Positions 24,194 to 31,454 are shown, counted from the stretch's first letter. The stretch: DNA of 64,000 bases from a bacterium (GCA_004563195.1 SFTJ01000025.1:1-64000); one strand, 5' to 3'. Numbers and translations are program-made. Notes: generated by a model from the letters alone, not told the origin.

Positions 24194-25180
24194 TTAGAAA
24201 GTGCCGTCGTCTTCGGCTGCTCCCTGTTCTGGTACTGCAACCTTGGCAGGGTCAATGACTACGCCAGCGGAGGTGTCGGGCTGATTGCCGTAAGGTGGGT
24301 TAGGGTCGGCAGGCATGGCAGGAGCCTCGGCAGGTGCAGAAACGCCGTAGAAGTCGTCAATCTCCTGCTGCTTGTTGTCGTCCTGTGCAGACTCCAGCTC
24401 TGTACCCTTACCGATGCGTACCTTCGGATAGGTCTTGAAGGCGTGCTTGATAAGCTTTGCAGCGAGGAAGCCAGAATCAATGCCGCCGTTGTTGGCAGTG
24501 TAGAGGTCGTTAGCCTTTCCCACATACTGACGAGTGGCGTTGTCCCAGCGTTGGTTGTTCTTTAGGCTGTAGTTCTGCAAGCGCATCCAGTCTTCTTCGA
24601 GCATGACAGCGTAGTCCACAGAGCCGTCTGAACGAGTGATGCGGAGGAAGGCAGCAATGATGTGGTTGGTCTTGTGAGGGAAGTTGCACATGTAGTTGAC
24701 AACCTTCTGACCGTTCATGTCGCCAAAGCTGAATGTGTCTTCCTCATAGACAAGCACAGGGTTGTCGGCATGGCGTATCTGACCAGCGCGAGCACGCATC
24801 ACCAATTCGCCGTAGCCGCTAATGGTGAGGTTGAGGCGACCTTCGTACACATTCTTTCCTGCTGCATCCTTGCCGATGCAAGCGTTACGTCCCTGCAAGT
24901 AGCAGAGTGCGCGAGTACCAGGCTCCAGAGATAGACCAGCAATAGCAAGGTCGATGAAGCAGGTGAAGATAGAGAATCGAGTGGCACGCTGTAGTTTCTC
25001 GTCCTCACGGAGCTTATTGTTGAAGTAGAAAGACTCACGTTCGTAAGCAGCTTCGCCAGAGCCAGCACCCCAGAGGGTGTCCCAAATCTGAATGAAACGC
25101 GAACGCACGTTTTCGTTAGTCACGATGTCGAGAGGCTGCAAATTGTTGATGCTCTCAACGGTCAATGCAATGTTACTCAT
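24194..25180 (-). CDS. recT: RecT-family single-strand annealing protein
   Basis: 328 residues from the ATG at 25180 (Met-Ser-Asn-Ile-Ala-Leu-Thr-Val-Glu). The RecT core is clear: Leu-Ala-Ile-Ala-Gly-Leu-Ser-Leu-Glu-Pro-Gly, Ala-Leu-Cys-Tyr-Leu, and Ile-Ser-Gly-Tyr-Gly-Glu-Leu. The C-terminal 60 residues are a Pro/Ala-rich acidic tail. It anneals complementary single strands in phage recombination, working with the exonuclease at 22254-22916. First gene downstream of the tRNA-like element. Confidence 0.92.
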   Translation of the reverse strand: MSNIALTVESINNLQPLDIVTNENVRSRFIQIWDTLWGAGSGEAAYERESFYFNNKLREDEKLQRATRFSIFTCFIDLAIAGLSLEPGTRALCYLQGRNACIGKDAAGKNVYEGRLNLTISGYGELVMRARAGQIRHADNPVLVYEEDTFSFGDMNGQKVVNYMCNFPHKTNHIIAAFLRITRSDGSVDYAVMLEEDWMRLQNYSLKNNQRWDNATRQYVGKANDLYTANNGGIDSGFLAAKLIKHAFKTYPKVRIGKGTELESAQDDNKQQEIDDFYGVSAPAEAPAMPADPNPPYGNQPDTSAGVVIDPAKVAVPEQGAAEDDGTF

Positions 25181-25310
25181 ACGATGCAATGAATTTAAGA
25201 AGTTAATAAATAGTGGCATGTCACGTTGTGATAAATGGGAGCGACACTTGGCATTGCGGCTGCTGTGCCGCTCCCGAGCAATCACGAGTAACATTGCCTG
25301 TTACTTGTAG

Positions 25311-25419
25311 TGGCAGGTGCAGGACTCGAACCTGCTTGGCGGTATATGTTGTTATTAAATGGCTTATTCATCACTTGTGGTTGGGTTTTGCCGTTCTGAC
25401 CATGTTTAACTAACCTGCC
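25311..25419 (-). tRNA. tRNA-like element with abnormal anticodon region (possible pseudo-tRNA)
   Basis: On the minus strand, GGCAGGT (25419-25413) pairs perfectly with ACCTGCC (25318-25312) as an acceptor stem. TA at positions 8-9 is canonical. The D-arm GTTA...GAAC has A14, GG at 18-19 and A21. The T-arm is a perfect 5-bp stem around TTCGAGT. A discriminator A follows and CCA is not encoded. But 57 bases separate the D and T arms instead of about 23, and I find no standard 5-bp/7-nt anticodon arm. So it is a tRNA-derived sequence with an inserted or degenerated anticodon domain. It lies in a 310-bp gap (25181-25491) that has no gene. Confidence 0.5.
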
Positions 25420-25423
25420 GTGT

Positions 25424-25459
25424 GTCTCTCCTTATTCGTCCTCACGAAGGAGGAGAGAC
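25424..25459 (-). other. Hairpin upstream of the tRNA-like element
   Basis: On the plus strand GTCTCTCC (25424-25431) pairs with GGAGAGAC (25452-25459). It lies between the stop of the leftward gene at 25492 and the tRNA-like element. It could be a terminator (no clear T-run) or a processing signal. Confidence 0.6.
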
Positions 25460-25491
25460 GATTAACCTTAAATCTAATACATGAGAAAAAA

Positions 25492-25872
25492 CTATCCGTA
25501 TCTCCAGTGAATGTAGTCTGCTTCATCGCGGAAGCCGTGGCTTGTCCATTCGTCTTCGTATGGGTTATCTTCTTCCCACTGTTCGACTGTCTCGCTCCAG
25601 TCGGGCAGTCCGTCCTCAATGGCTTTGCAGAGCAGCGGACACTCGCCTTCGTTGTCGTTGTCGTGGACGATGATAACCTCTGTGTTTCCGCAGTGGTCCA
25701 TCCAGAGATCCATGTAACCGTCGTTGGTATTGACAGTACATGCTGCGCTTCGTGCGTCCTCAGAGCCGTTGGCGTTGCACTCCTCGTTGATTGCATCGAC
25801 CATGGCTTCATAGCACTCATTTATCAGCTTCTGAAGGTGCGGTATCGGTGGTTTTGGACTGTTCTGGCTCAT
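25492..25872 (-). CDS. Hypothetical acidic protein
   Basis: About 126 residues from the ATG at 25872 (Met-Ser-Gln-Asn); the ATG at 25881 is also usable. The frame is open much further upstream, but that part overlaps the next gene and looks non-native. The product is strongly acidic with a Trp-rich end (Glu-Gln-Trp-Glu-Glu-Asp-Asn-Pro, then His-Trp-Arg-Tyr). It has no recognised domain; an acidic, DNA-mimic-like composition is notable but not diagnostic. Confidence 0.6.
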   Translation of the reverse strand: MSQNSPKPPIPHLQKLINECYEAMVDAINEECNANGSEDARSAACTVNTNDGYMDLWMDHCGNTEVIIVHDNDNEGECPLLCKAIEDGLPDWSETVEQWEEDNPYEDEWTSHGFRDEADYIHWRYG

Positions 25873-26179
25873 TGTTCTCATGCTTTTTTGCTCTGACGAA
25901 TAGACATTTGTAGTTCGCTTCGTCACACTGTTTTTCGTATCTTTCAACGTAGGATGAAATCTCGTCGTACATACGCTTGCACCATTCATCGGCAGGAAGT
26001 CCGTTGAGACTGTCAGCGTAACGTTTAAGATGTCTCGCAGCTATCAGACTGCCCAATGGTAGTGTTTTTCCTGTAACGTCATTTACAAGCTTTAAGGTTG
26101 CCTGGACGTGTTCGCAGAATGCTTCACGCTTTGTTACTCCTCCGAGGAGGTGAATGAGATAAGTCTTAATCTTTTTCAT
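25817..26179 (-). CDS. Hypothetical helical protein
   Basis: 120 residues with a basic, hydrophobic start (Met-Lys-Lys-Ile-Lys-Thr-Tyr-Leu-Ile-His-Leu-Leu-Gly-Gly-Val-Thr), then helical sequence with Ala-Arg-His-Leu-Lys-Arg-Tyr. The N-terminus resembles a common small Bacteroidales phage protein with Leu-Leu-Gly-Gly-Val-Thr. Its end overlaps the next gene's start by 56 bp. Confidence 0.65.
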   Translation of the reverse strand: MKKIKTYLIHLLGGVTKREAFCEHVQATLKLVNDVTGKTLPLGSLIAARHLKRYADSLNGLPADEWCKRMYDEISSYVERYEKQCDEANYKCLFVRAKKHENNEPEQSKTTDTAPSEADK

Positions 26180-26204
26180 TGTTACTCGAATTTATGTTAA
26201 ACTA

Positions 26205-27281
26205 TTATTCTTTAGCTTTACAGCGGTCGTACTCCTCGAATGTTGCAATCTTGTGGAATATGGCTCGCATGTTTACCCAGCGTTGCAGGCTCTTATAGAA
26301 TCGGTCTGCATGTGCTTTGTCGTACACCATAACGTAAGGCTCGAAGCCCATGTCGCGGAGTGTGTAGATGCGTTCAAGGTCTTGTGCATGTGTGGTGTCG
26401 TAGTTAGTTAGGACAAACACCTGTGCCAAGTGTCCTTTGTCGAGCTTACGGTGGAAATGCTCAGCGAAGCATTTGAGACCTTTGAGGACTGCATCCTTCT
26501 GTTTGTAATCGTCCCATGCGAAGTGAATGGTTGAGAGACGTATCTTGTTGAGGTATTCAACCTTCTCTGGAGTGAGCAGTCGCGCATCCATGCCTTGGTT
26601 GATGTCAACCTTTGCCTTGGAGTCGGCAAGCTGCTGTAGTAAGTCCTTCCATTCACGGCACGCAAGTATGTTCGGGTCACACAGGACGATGTTTTTTTGC
26701 CCTCCAAACCACTCAGATAGGTTCGCTACCTTGTAGGAACTTCGACCTTCCTTTGCCTCAACATGGCAGAAGTGACAGCCGCGAGGACAACCGCGAGACA
26801 GGAAACCGTAAGCGGTGTATTTGATGGTGGGATAAAGCGAGTAGTCTGGCATTATGTGCTCAATCTCGTAAGGCAGGTTCTCTGTGTAGATGTATTTCTG
26901 CCCACTCCTTGTAGGGTCTGTCCTTATCCCTGCTTCTGTGTGATACATCAAGTGTCCAGTAAACGGATTGTATTCGGGGTGCCGATACACCTCTTTGCCG
27001 TCAACTAATTCAATGCAGAACCCAGAGCCACCGAAGTAAATCTCATTAGCGAATATCACTTGTTGGTCTATTGGAGTTGTGGAGAACACTTTAGAGATAT
27101 ACACTCTATCGTATTGCTCGAAACTCATATAGAGCGACACATCATCGCCACGTTGCTTATGATAAGCAGATAGCTTCATTAGCACAAGATTGGGGAAAAT
27201 GTCTGCTTTTGTCTTGCCGTAACGTCTTCCATTTGCATGATTGCCCCAAAATAGGTCTGCATCCAATAGTCCTACTCGCAT
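26205..27281 (-). CDS. Radical SAM protein
   Basis: 358 residues. The radical SAM cluster motif is Arg-Gly-Cys-Pro-Arg-Gly-Cys-His-Phe-Cys (CxxxCxxC, near residue 165), preceded by a roughly 150-residue N-terminal domain (Val-Gly-Leu-Leu-Asp-Ala-Asp-Leu-Phe) laid out like the cobalamin-binding domains of B12-dependent radical SAM enzymes. Asn-Gln-Gly-Met-Asp-Ala-Arg-Leu-Leu is a typical mid-barrel segment. The substrate cannot be read from sequence. Phages carry such enzymes for nucleotide or DNA modification, or to alter host metabolism. It is flanked by tiny hypothetical genes, with no obvious partner enzyme. Confidence 0.85.
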   Translation of the reverse strand: MRVGLLDADLFWGNHANGRRYGKTKADIFPNLVLMKLSAYHKQRGDDVSLYMSFEQYDRVYISKVFSTTPIDQQVIFANEIYFGGSGFCIELVDGKEVYRHPEYNPFTGHLMYHTEAGIRTDPTRSGQKYIYTENLPYEIEHIMPDYSLYPTIKYTAYGFLSRGCPRGCHFCHVEAKEGRSSYKVANLSEWFGGQKNIVLCDPNILACREWKDLLQQLADSKAKVDINQGMDARLLTPEKVEYLNKIRLSTIHFAWDDYKQKDAVLKGLKCFAEHFHRKLDKGHLAQVFVLTNYDTTHAQDLERIYTLRDMGFEPYVMVYDKAHADRFYKSLQRWVNMRAIFHKIATFEEYDRCKAKE

Positions 27282-27469
27282 ACTAATTCAATGGTTACAT
27301 GTTCATCGTCGTACATGTCTCCGTCTTTGGCATTTTCACACCATGCCTGTAACTCCAGTGCGTAACCTTCGTCGTTAAAGCGTTCTTCTATTTCGATGAA
27401 GATGTCACCGACATATTTACATTCGCAGACGATGCGGTGCTTTTTCTTAACTGTAAGCTTGTACATCAT
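27272..27469 (-). CDS. Small hypothetical protein (65 aa)
   Basis: Beta-rich and acidic, with Cys-Glu-Cys at residues 15-17 (Arg-Ile-Val-Cys-Glu-Cys-Lys-Tyr). It overlaps the radical SAM start by 10 bp and the upstream gene by an ATGA-type overlap (27466-27469), so it is translationally coupled. Function unknown. Confidence 0.65.
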   Translation of the reverse strand: MMYKLTVKKKHRIVCECKYVGDIFIEIEERFNDEGYALELQAWCENAKDGDMYDDEHVTIELVCE

Positions 27470-27735
27470 TTGAAATAATCTTGTTGGTTAGATTGTGCCA
27501 TGCGCAGCTCGGCTGTGGAGTATTCCACCTTGCCGATGCGCTTGCATGGGTGTAACTTACCTTGACGCAGCCAACGCTGTACGTTTGCTTTGCCATACTC
27601 GCGGTATGCTGCACGCTGGCTGATTACCTCGGGCTGTTCTCTGATGCAGAGGAGCTTCTCGGCAATACGGCTGGCGAGGTCAGACATAAACACGTCGTAG
27701 GTCACCATGCGGTCTGGGAGTTGTATCTGCATCAT
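27466..27735 (-). CDS. Small helix-turn-helix DNA-binding protein
   Basis: 89 residues. The second half (Ala-Ala-Tyr-Arg-Glu-Tyr-Gly-Lys-Ala-Asn-Val-Gln-Arg-Trp-Leu-Arg-Gln-Gly-Lys-Leu, then Lys-Arg-Ile-Gly-Lys-Val-Glu-Tyr) has the layout of MerR/excisionase-like winged HTH domains. It could be an excisionase or an early regulator; it is about 2 kb from the integrase. Its start codon overlaps the previous stop by one base. Confidence 0.7.
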   Translation of the reverse strand: MMQIQLPDRMVTYDVFMSDLASRIAEKLLCIREQPEVISQRAAYREYGKANVQRWLRQGKLHPCKRIGKVEYSTAELRMAQSNQQDYFK

Positions 27736-27938
27736 TAGAAATAGAAGTCGATGTAAACCTTCTTGTCGCCCTTGAACTCACGGAAGTCGCTGATGTCCTC
27801 AAACTTGTAAGCCTCGTACTTCTTTGTGCTGCGATTGTATTCATCGCGGACGTACACTTGGCTTTCCTTTGGCTCCTCAATAGGTTTGAGAGTGAAGAAG
27901 GTGCCAGCCTTTATCTGGCTGATTGTTGTCTCTACCAT
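27735..27938 (-). CDS. Small hypothetical protein (67 aa)
   Basis: A compact, charged beta-type protein (Ala-Gly-Thr-Phe-Phe-Thr-Leu-Lys-Pro-Ile, ending Lys-Lys-Val-Tyr-Ile-Asp-Phe). The pattern is common among small early proteins of Bacteroidales phages and mobile elements. No function can be assigned. Confidence 0.65.
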   Translation of the reverse strand: MVETTISQIKAGTFFTLKPIEEPKESQVYVRDEYNRSTKKYEAYKFEDISDFREFKGDKKVYIDFYF

Positions 27939-27941
27939 GGT

Positions 27942-28166
27942 TTACTCCTCCTGTCCGAAGTTTGGTATGTGCTTGTAGCCAAGGCGAACGGCGTTGGCAA
28001 GATTTGCAGCTGCAATGAAGACAGCCAGAAGACTGTTGCTGCAAGCGAACAGGAATACGAGGCAGAGAGATACGACAACGTAGATGTGCACTGCCTTCTG
28101 CTTACGAGTGTAAGCCTTGAACTCTTTGATTTCCTCACCGTAGAGGATGTTGACTAATTCTTTCAT
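27942..28166 (-). CDS. Small two-helix membrane protein
   Basis: 74 residues from the ATG at 28166 (Met-Lys-Glu-Leu-Val-Asn-Ile-Leu). Residues about 28-60 hold two hydrophobic segments (Val-Val-Val-Ser-Leu-Cys-Leu-Val-Phe-Leu-Phe-Ala and Leu-Ala-Val-Phe-Ile-Ala-Ala). The frame is open to 28232 but the first 22 codons look non-native. Placed early in the leftward transcript, where host-takeover or exclusion proteins are common. Confidence 0.65.
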   Translation of the reverse strand: MKELVNILYGEEIKEFKAYTRKQKAVHIYVVVSLCLVFLFACSNSLLAVFIAAANLANAVRLGYKHIPNFGQEE

Positions 28167-28197
28167 GTTTCGTGATTGATTTATAATTGTTACTCGA

Positions 28198-28332
28198 TTA
28201 TTTCTGGCATGGACGCTGTGCAGCGTATTCAACGTAGCACTTGCGCTGTGGGCAGTACAAACCGTTAATGGCTTGGTATGCTACTGTGCAGCACTTACAT
28301 GCTGACGGCTTGCGTTCTCTGTGTTCGTTCAT
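28198..28332 (-). CDS. Small Cys-rich protein (44 aa), zinc-ribbon-like
   Basis: ATG at 28332, stop at 28198. Six cysteines at 12, 14, 15, 27, 32 and 42 (Ala-Cys-Lys-Cys-Cys, Tyr-Cys, Lys-Cys-Tyr, Pro-Cys-Gln). The start overlaps the upstream stop as ATGA, which strongly supports it being a real gene. Likely a small metal-binding protein; function unknown. Confidence 0.7.
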   Translation of the reverse strand: MNEHRERKPSACKCCTVAYQAINGLYCPQRKCYVEYAAQRPCQK

Positions 28333-28550
28333 TGCTTGTTGCGCTTAATGATGATGTGTGCGCCGTTGTCTGGCGTTGTAATCTCGAACTCCTTAAAGCC
28401 TGCTCTTGCGTTGAGTCGAGAAGCAGCACTGTGTACTGTCTGGAGTGGAGCGAAATCGGTACATGCTACTTCTACTTTTTCGCCATTTGCGAGTGTCAGA
28501 AGGCTGTCCGTTGCAATGATCGTCGTCTTGCGTATTACTTCAAATGCCAT
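28329..28550 (-). CDS. Small hypothetical early protein (73 aa)
   Basis: First gene of the leftward block, about 90 bp downstream of the promoter at 28646-28676. Residues 27-50 (Glu-Val-Ala-Cys-Thr-Asp-Phe-Ala-Pro, then Ser-Ala-Ala-Ser-Arg-Leu-Asn) and the end Asn-Gly-Ala-His-Ile-Ile-Ile-Lys-Arg look like a small conserved domain (DUF2693-like, tentative). No function is known to me. Confidence 0.7.
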   Translation of the reverse strand: MAFEVIRKTTIIATDSLLTLANGEKVEVACTDFAPLQTVHSAASRLNARAGFKEFEITTPDNGAHIIIKRNKQ

Positions 28551-28645
28551 TTTTAACTTTATTTATTCGTTTATTTCAATAAAAACTGTTACCTTTGTCG
28601 ATTAAAACAGAGCAACTTGCACTGCGAATAATCAACTTTCGGGAG

Positions 28646-28676
28646 CAAAGATAAAGAGAATAATTGTACCTACAAA
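28646..28676 (-). promoter_or_regulatory. Leftward early promoter
   Basis: Read leftward, TTTG (28676-28673), a 19-nt spacer, then TATCTTTG (28653-28646). This is an excellent match to the Bacteroidetes promoter consensus (TTTG, 19-21 nt, TAnnTTTG). It would drive the early block from 28550 leftward. The -33 box lies inside the operator at 28664-28688. Confidence 0.75.
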
Positions 28677-28688
28677 GAAAACATTGTA
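28664..28688 (+). promoter_or_regulatory. Candidate repressor operator O1
   Basis: TTGTA (28664-28668) CC TACAA (28671-28675), eight bases, TTGTA (28684-28688): alternating inverted half-sites. The block covers the -33 box of the leftward promoter, so a bound repressor would shut the early genes. Confidence 0.6.
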
Positions 28689-28725
28689 GAAATTGCTGTG
28701 TTTTTACAATATTTAACATATAATC

Positions 28726-28743
28726 CACAAAGAAACTATTGTA
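28726..28743 (+). promoter_or_regulatory. Candidate repressor operator O2
   Basis: ACAA-AGAAACTA-TTGT (28727-28742), the same half-sites and 8-base spacing as part of O1 and with the same flanking ACAAAGAAA. It touches the repressor start codon, as expected for autoregulation. Confidence 0.55.
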
Positions 28744-29108
28744 TGACAGGAAAAGAGCTTAAAACAAAACTTTCAGCCTGTGGAGTTTCTCAGTCTGAAA
28801 TCGCGAGACGTTTAGAGATGTCTCAGCAGTCGTTTAACCAATCAATGATTGTAAACGATGTGAAATCTGGTCTGCTTGAAAGAATAGCAGTAGCAATAGG
28901 CGTAGATATGTCTTTCTTCTATCCTAAAGAAGGAAATAATGCTGTAGCTTCTGGATACAATAGTGTCGCAGCCATTCAGAGCACAGTCACGCAAGGAGAC
29001 AGTAATGTGCTCCAAGAGCGCATCAATGGCTTGGAGAAACTTATCGAGGAAAAAGAGAACCTTCTAAACGAGAAGGAGCGTACAATCCAAATACTGATGA
29101 AGAAATGA
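28743..29108 (+). CDS. XRE-family phage repressor
   Basis: 121 residues from the ATG at 28743 (Met-Thr-Gly-Lys-Glu-Leu); the frame is open to 28698 but that would include the operator. The HTH is Val-Ser-Gln-Ser-Glu-Ile-Ala-Arg-Arg-Leu-Glu-Met-Ser-Gln-Gln-Ser-Phe. A leucine/glutamate coiled coil (about residues 90-118) replaces the usual peptidase domain, so it probably dimerises through that helix and is not cleaved like lambda CI. Divergent from the early block and next to matching operators: the likely lysogeny repressor. ATGA overlap with the next gene. Confidence 0.85.
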   Translation: MTGKELKTKLSACGVSQSEIARRLEMSQQSFNQSMIVNDVKSGLLERIAVAIGVDMSFFYPKEGNNAVASGYNSVAAIQSTVTQGDSNVLQERINGLEKLIEEKENLLNEKERTIQILMKK

Positions 29109-29425
29109 AACGCTACAGTGGTTGTCTTGTTGTCCTGCTGTTGTTTATAGGCTATGTGGCACTAATGGTTTACAGTTCTAAGCATAATGAGCTTGGAGAA
29201 TATGTGTACATAGAAGAAACGTATGAAGACGTTATACTTCATACGGACAAATCATGTTGCAAGAAGGCACGATACATAAAGCCGAGGGACGTTTTCAATG
29301 AATACTACTACATCGACAACTACTGCACAAGGTGCGTATCAGATAAACAGTTTCAAAAGATGAATACAATACTTCTCACACAAGAGAAAGTCGAGAAGCG
29401 AAGGCAACAAAAATACCAAAAATAG
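29105..29425 (+). CDS. Small membrane-anchored protein co-expressed with the repressor
   Basis: 106 residues. One N-terminal transmembrane helix (residues 6-24) is followed by a soluble domain with Cys-Cys (about 51-52) and Cys-Thr-Arg-Cys (about 74-77), which may bind metal, and a basic C-terminus. Coupled to the repressor by ATGA overlap, so it would be made in lysogens. Position and topology suit a superinfection-exclusion or lysogenic-conversion protein; this is inference. Confidence 0.65.
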   Translation: MKRYSGCLVVLLLFIGYVALMVYSSKHNELGEYVYIEETYEDVILHTDKSCCKKARYIKPRDVFNEYYYIDNYCTRCVSDKQFQKMNTILLTQEKVEKRRQQKYQK

Positions 29426-29528
29426 CCCTAAGATTACACCGCCGTTGTAAGTCGTTCTATTACAACAACCAATGTCTGCCGCGCAGGCAGCAGTGGAAGA
29501 ATAATGAAGACTGACTGAAACACAACAT

Positions 29529-29571
29529 GTTAGGCGGTAGGTTCTTGTAAAATAGAGCTTTACCGCCTAAC
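29529..29571 (+). terminator. Large inverted repeat, probable terminator of the repressor operon
   Basis: GTTAGGCGGTA (29529-29539) is the exact inverse of TACCGCCTAAC (29561-29571), 21-nt loop. No strong T-run follows, so a regulatory stem or part of attP is possible. A second inverted repeat, TTCATTC/GAATGAA (29590-29596 and 29606-29612), follows. The 290-bp gap 29426-29715 holds no gene. Confidence 0.5.
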
Positions 29572-29663
29572 TTCTTCTTAGGACGGCATTTCATTCTGCA
29601 TCACTGAATGAAGCAAAATGCGCCCACTGTCTTACACCAAGGCTGACACTTCAACGATAGGAG

Positions 29664-29694
29664 GTTTACACCAGTTTACACCGAGGTTTACACT
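29664..29694 (+). repeat. Three direct repeats upstream of the integrase
   Basis: GTTTACACC at 29664-29672 and 29674-29682 and GTTTACACT at 29686-29694. TTACACC also occurs at about 29632 and 29433. Iterated 9-mers just before the integrase start suggest integrase arm-type or regulator sites. Confidence 0.6.
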
Positions 29695-29715
29695 AAATTA
29701 AAAACATAATACACT

Positions 29716-31194
29716 ATGGCAACATTCAAAGTATGCGTGAGAAAGCAGCGCAATGACGGCTTCTATCCTGTGTATATCAGAGTATCGCACAAGAAGAAGG
29801 TCGGGTACATCAAGACGGACAAGTTAGTGAACGAGCAGGGACTGAAGAAAGGTGAGGTCGTTGACCCTTTCGTTATGAAGTTCTGTAGTAACCGCATCGT
29901 TGAATATGTGGACCGACTGAACAAGGTGACGTATGATTACTGGGAGTTGTCGGACATAATCAAGTATCTGCATGAGTTGGACGATGATGTTTGCTTCTCT
30001 GATTACGCACGCAAGCATCATGATAAATTGGTGAACGAAGGGCAGGAACGCAATGCGCGTAACTATGAGCTGGCATATCAGCACCTCGAAAGGTATGCAG
30101 GTACGACAAAGGTGATGTTCTCAAACATGACCAGTACATTCGTGAACGGCTGGATCTCCACTCTGATGAAGACAAAGAGGGCGAAGGAAATGTACCCTGT
30201 CTGCATCCGTCAGATATTCAGAGCAGCATGCAAGGAGCTGAACGACTATGACCGTGGAATCATCCGCATAAAGACAAATCCATGGATGAAGGTGGAGATA
30301 CCAGCAGCGGACAAGCCAGAGCAGCTTGCCATTACACCGCAGGAGTGCAGGGCGTTCTTTGCGGCTCCAGTACCAGAGTCGCGTTTCAAGAGTCCATTGC
30401 CAGAGCTTGGTAGAGACGTAGCCATGATGGTGTTGTGCCTGGGCGGTATAAACACTGTTGACCTATACAACATGCGGAAGGAAGACTATTACGACGGAGT
30501 GCTGCATTATAAGAGAGCGAAGACGAGGAAGCACCGCTCTGATGAGGCTTACATGGAAATGAGAGTGCCACCGATATTGCAGCCTATCGTGGATAAGTAT
30601 TTGTCAGATCCAGACGACCCTTTCTTGTTCTCGTTCCACAAAAGGCACTCGACATCGGACAGTTTCGGTGCAAACGTGAACATTGGCATAAAGGCTATAT
30701 GTGAGAGCATGGGCATGGAGAATGAAGACCGCTACTGTGTATATACATTCCGTCACACATGGGGAACAGTGGCGCAGAATGATTGTGCAGCGGACTTCGA
30801 CAAGGTTGCTTTCGGCATGAACCATTCCAGCGGACATAAGGTGACACGCGGCTATGTAAAGATAGACTTCACGCCTGCATGGGAATTGAACGAGCAGGTG
30901 ATTGAACTGATATTCTTCACGGAGAAGGAGAGCCACCGCCAGCAGCAGAAGGAAGAAGGCGGCTTCGAGAGGTTCAGCTTTAAGCAGATGATGAAGGGCA
31001 CTGTTTATTTCAAGGGCAAGGTGCTTGGGCAGGTGCAGGACATCGGCTTCAACAATGTAGAAGAAGTTATCAAACGACTCATACCATACATACCAGACGA
31101 CGTGCCACCAAGAAGCATCGTGCAATTCAAGATTGAGAACTGTGACAAGAAGCAGATTGCAGTCTATGAACGAATGAAGGGAAAGGGTTTTTAA
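29716..31194 (+). CDS. Tyrosine recombinase / phage integrase
   Basis: 492 residues, longer than the usual 400 or so, with an extra C-terminal domain after residue 400. N-terminal arm-binding-like domain (residues 1-40), SAM-like core-binding domain (about 90-195), catalytic domain (about 205-400). Catalytic residues: Lys in Tyr-Lys-Arg-Ala-Lys-Thr (about 269), Arg346 in Phe-Arg-His-Thr-Trp, His370 and nucleophile Tyr380 in Thr-Arg-Gly-Tyr. The first Arg expected around 245 is absent: the segment reads Leu-Gly-Gly-Ile-Asn-Thr-Val-Asp-Leu. Loss of Arg I is known in some Bacteroidetes recombinases such as IntDOT. It inserts the phage at attB and is followed by a strong terminator. Confidence 0.88.
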   Translation: MATFKVCVRKQRNDGFYPVYIRVSHKKKVGYIKTDKLVNEQGLKKGEVVDPFVMKFCSNRIVEYVDRLNKVTYDYWELSDIIKYLHELDDDVCFSDYARKHHDKLVNEGQERNARNYELAYQHLERYAGTTKVMFSNMTSTFVNGWISTLMKTKRAKEMYPVCIRQIFRAACKELNDYDRGIIRIKTNPWMKVEIPAADKPEQLAITPQECRAFFAAPVPESRFKSPLPELGRDVAMMVLCLGGINTVDLYNMRKEDYYDGVLHYKRAKTRKHRSDEAYMEMRVPPILQPIVDKYLSDPDDPFLFSFHKRHSTSDSFGANVNIGIKAICESMGMENEDRYCVYTFRHTWGTVAQNDCAADFDKVAFGMNHSSGHKVTRGYVKIDFTPAWELNEQVIELIFFTEKESHRQQQKEEGGFERFSFKQMMKGTVYFKGKVLGQVQDIGFNNVEEVIKRLIPYIPDDVPPRSIVQFKIENCDKKQIAVYERMKGKGF

Positions 31195-31202
31195 TACAGC
31201 AA

Positions 31203-31234
31203 GGGAGAGACGGCGTTTCCGTCCCTCCCTTTTT
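31203..31234 (+). terminator. Terminator after the integrase
   Basis: GGGAGAGACGG (31203-31213) pairs with CCGTCCCTCCC (31219-31229) apart from one A-C pair, followed by TTTTT. Confidence 0.85.
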
Positions 31235-31415
31235 CATCGCGCTCTTATATAACGGACGGCTCAGTTGATGCCGCCTCTACAATCAAAGTTTGCTGCTGCA
31301 AAGGTACTACTTTTTTTTGAAATAGCTACTACTTCCATTCTTTTTTTCTTCCTCACGCGCGCGCACGCACCTCACGCGCGGTAGTAGTAGTTATATTTAC
31401 TTTTATATTTATGTA

Positions 31416-31454
31416 GTTATTGTAAACATTAACTGGGTTATTGTAAACATTAAC
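31416..31454 (+). repeat. Direct repeat pair in the AT-rich region after the integrase (attP/origin candidate)
   Basis: GTTATTGTAAACATTAAC occurs twice, at 31416-31433 and 31437-31454 (21-bp period); a partial copy TAGTTATTGTA lies near 31551. They sit in an AT-rich, gene-free 398 bp (31195-31592) that also has a GC-only island (about 31357-31382). One helical-turn-phased repeats next to the integrase fit integrase arm sites of attP, or an origin. Confidence 0.5.

Noticed and set aside
29475..29500. CTGCC-GCGCA-GGCAG followed by CAGTGG in the repressor-integrase gap
   Set aside because: Similar in style to the 29-nt elements but the hairpin length and tail do not fit; it may be a simple stem.
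30756..30773. Exact tail-like string GGGAACAGTGGC inside the integrase
   Set aside because: No hairpin precedes it, and it encodes the conserved integrase block after Phe-Arg-His-Thr-Trp, so the match is explained by protein coding.
31338..31390. Alternating GC island (CACGCGCGCGCACGCAC) and TAG repeats after the integrase
   Set aside because: Low-complexity sequence; possibly part of attP or an origin, but nothing specific can be supported.
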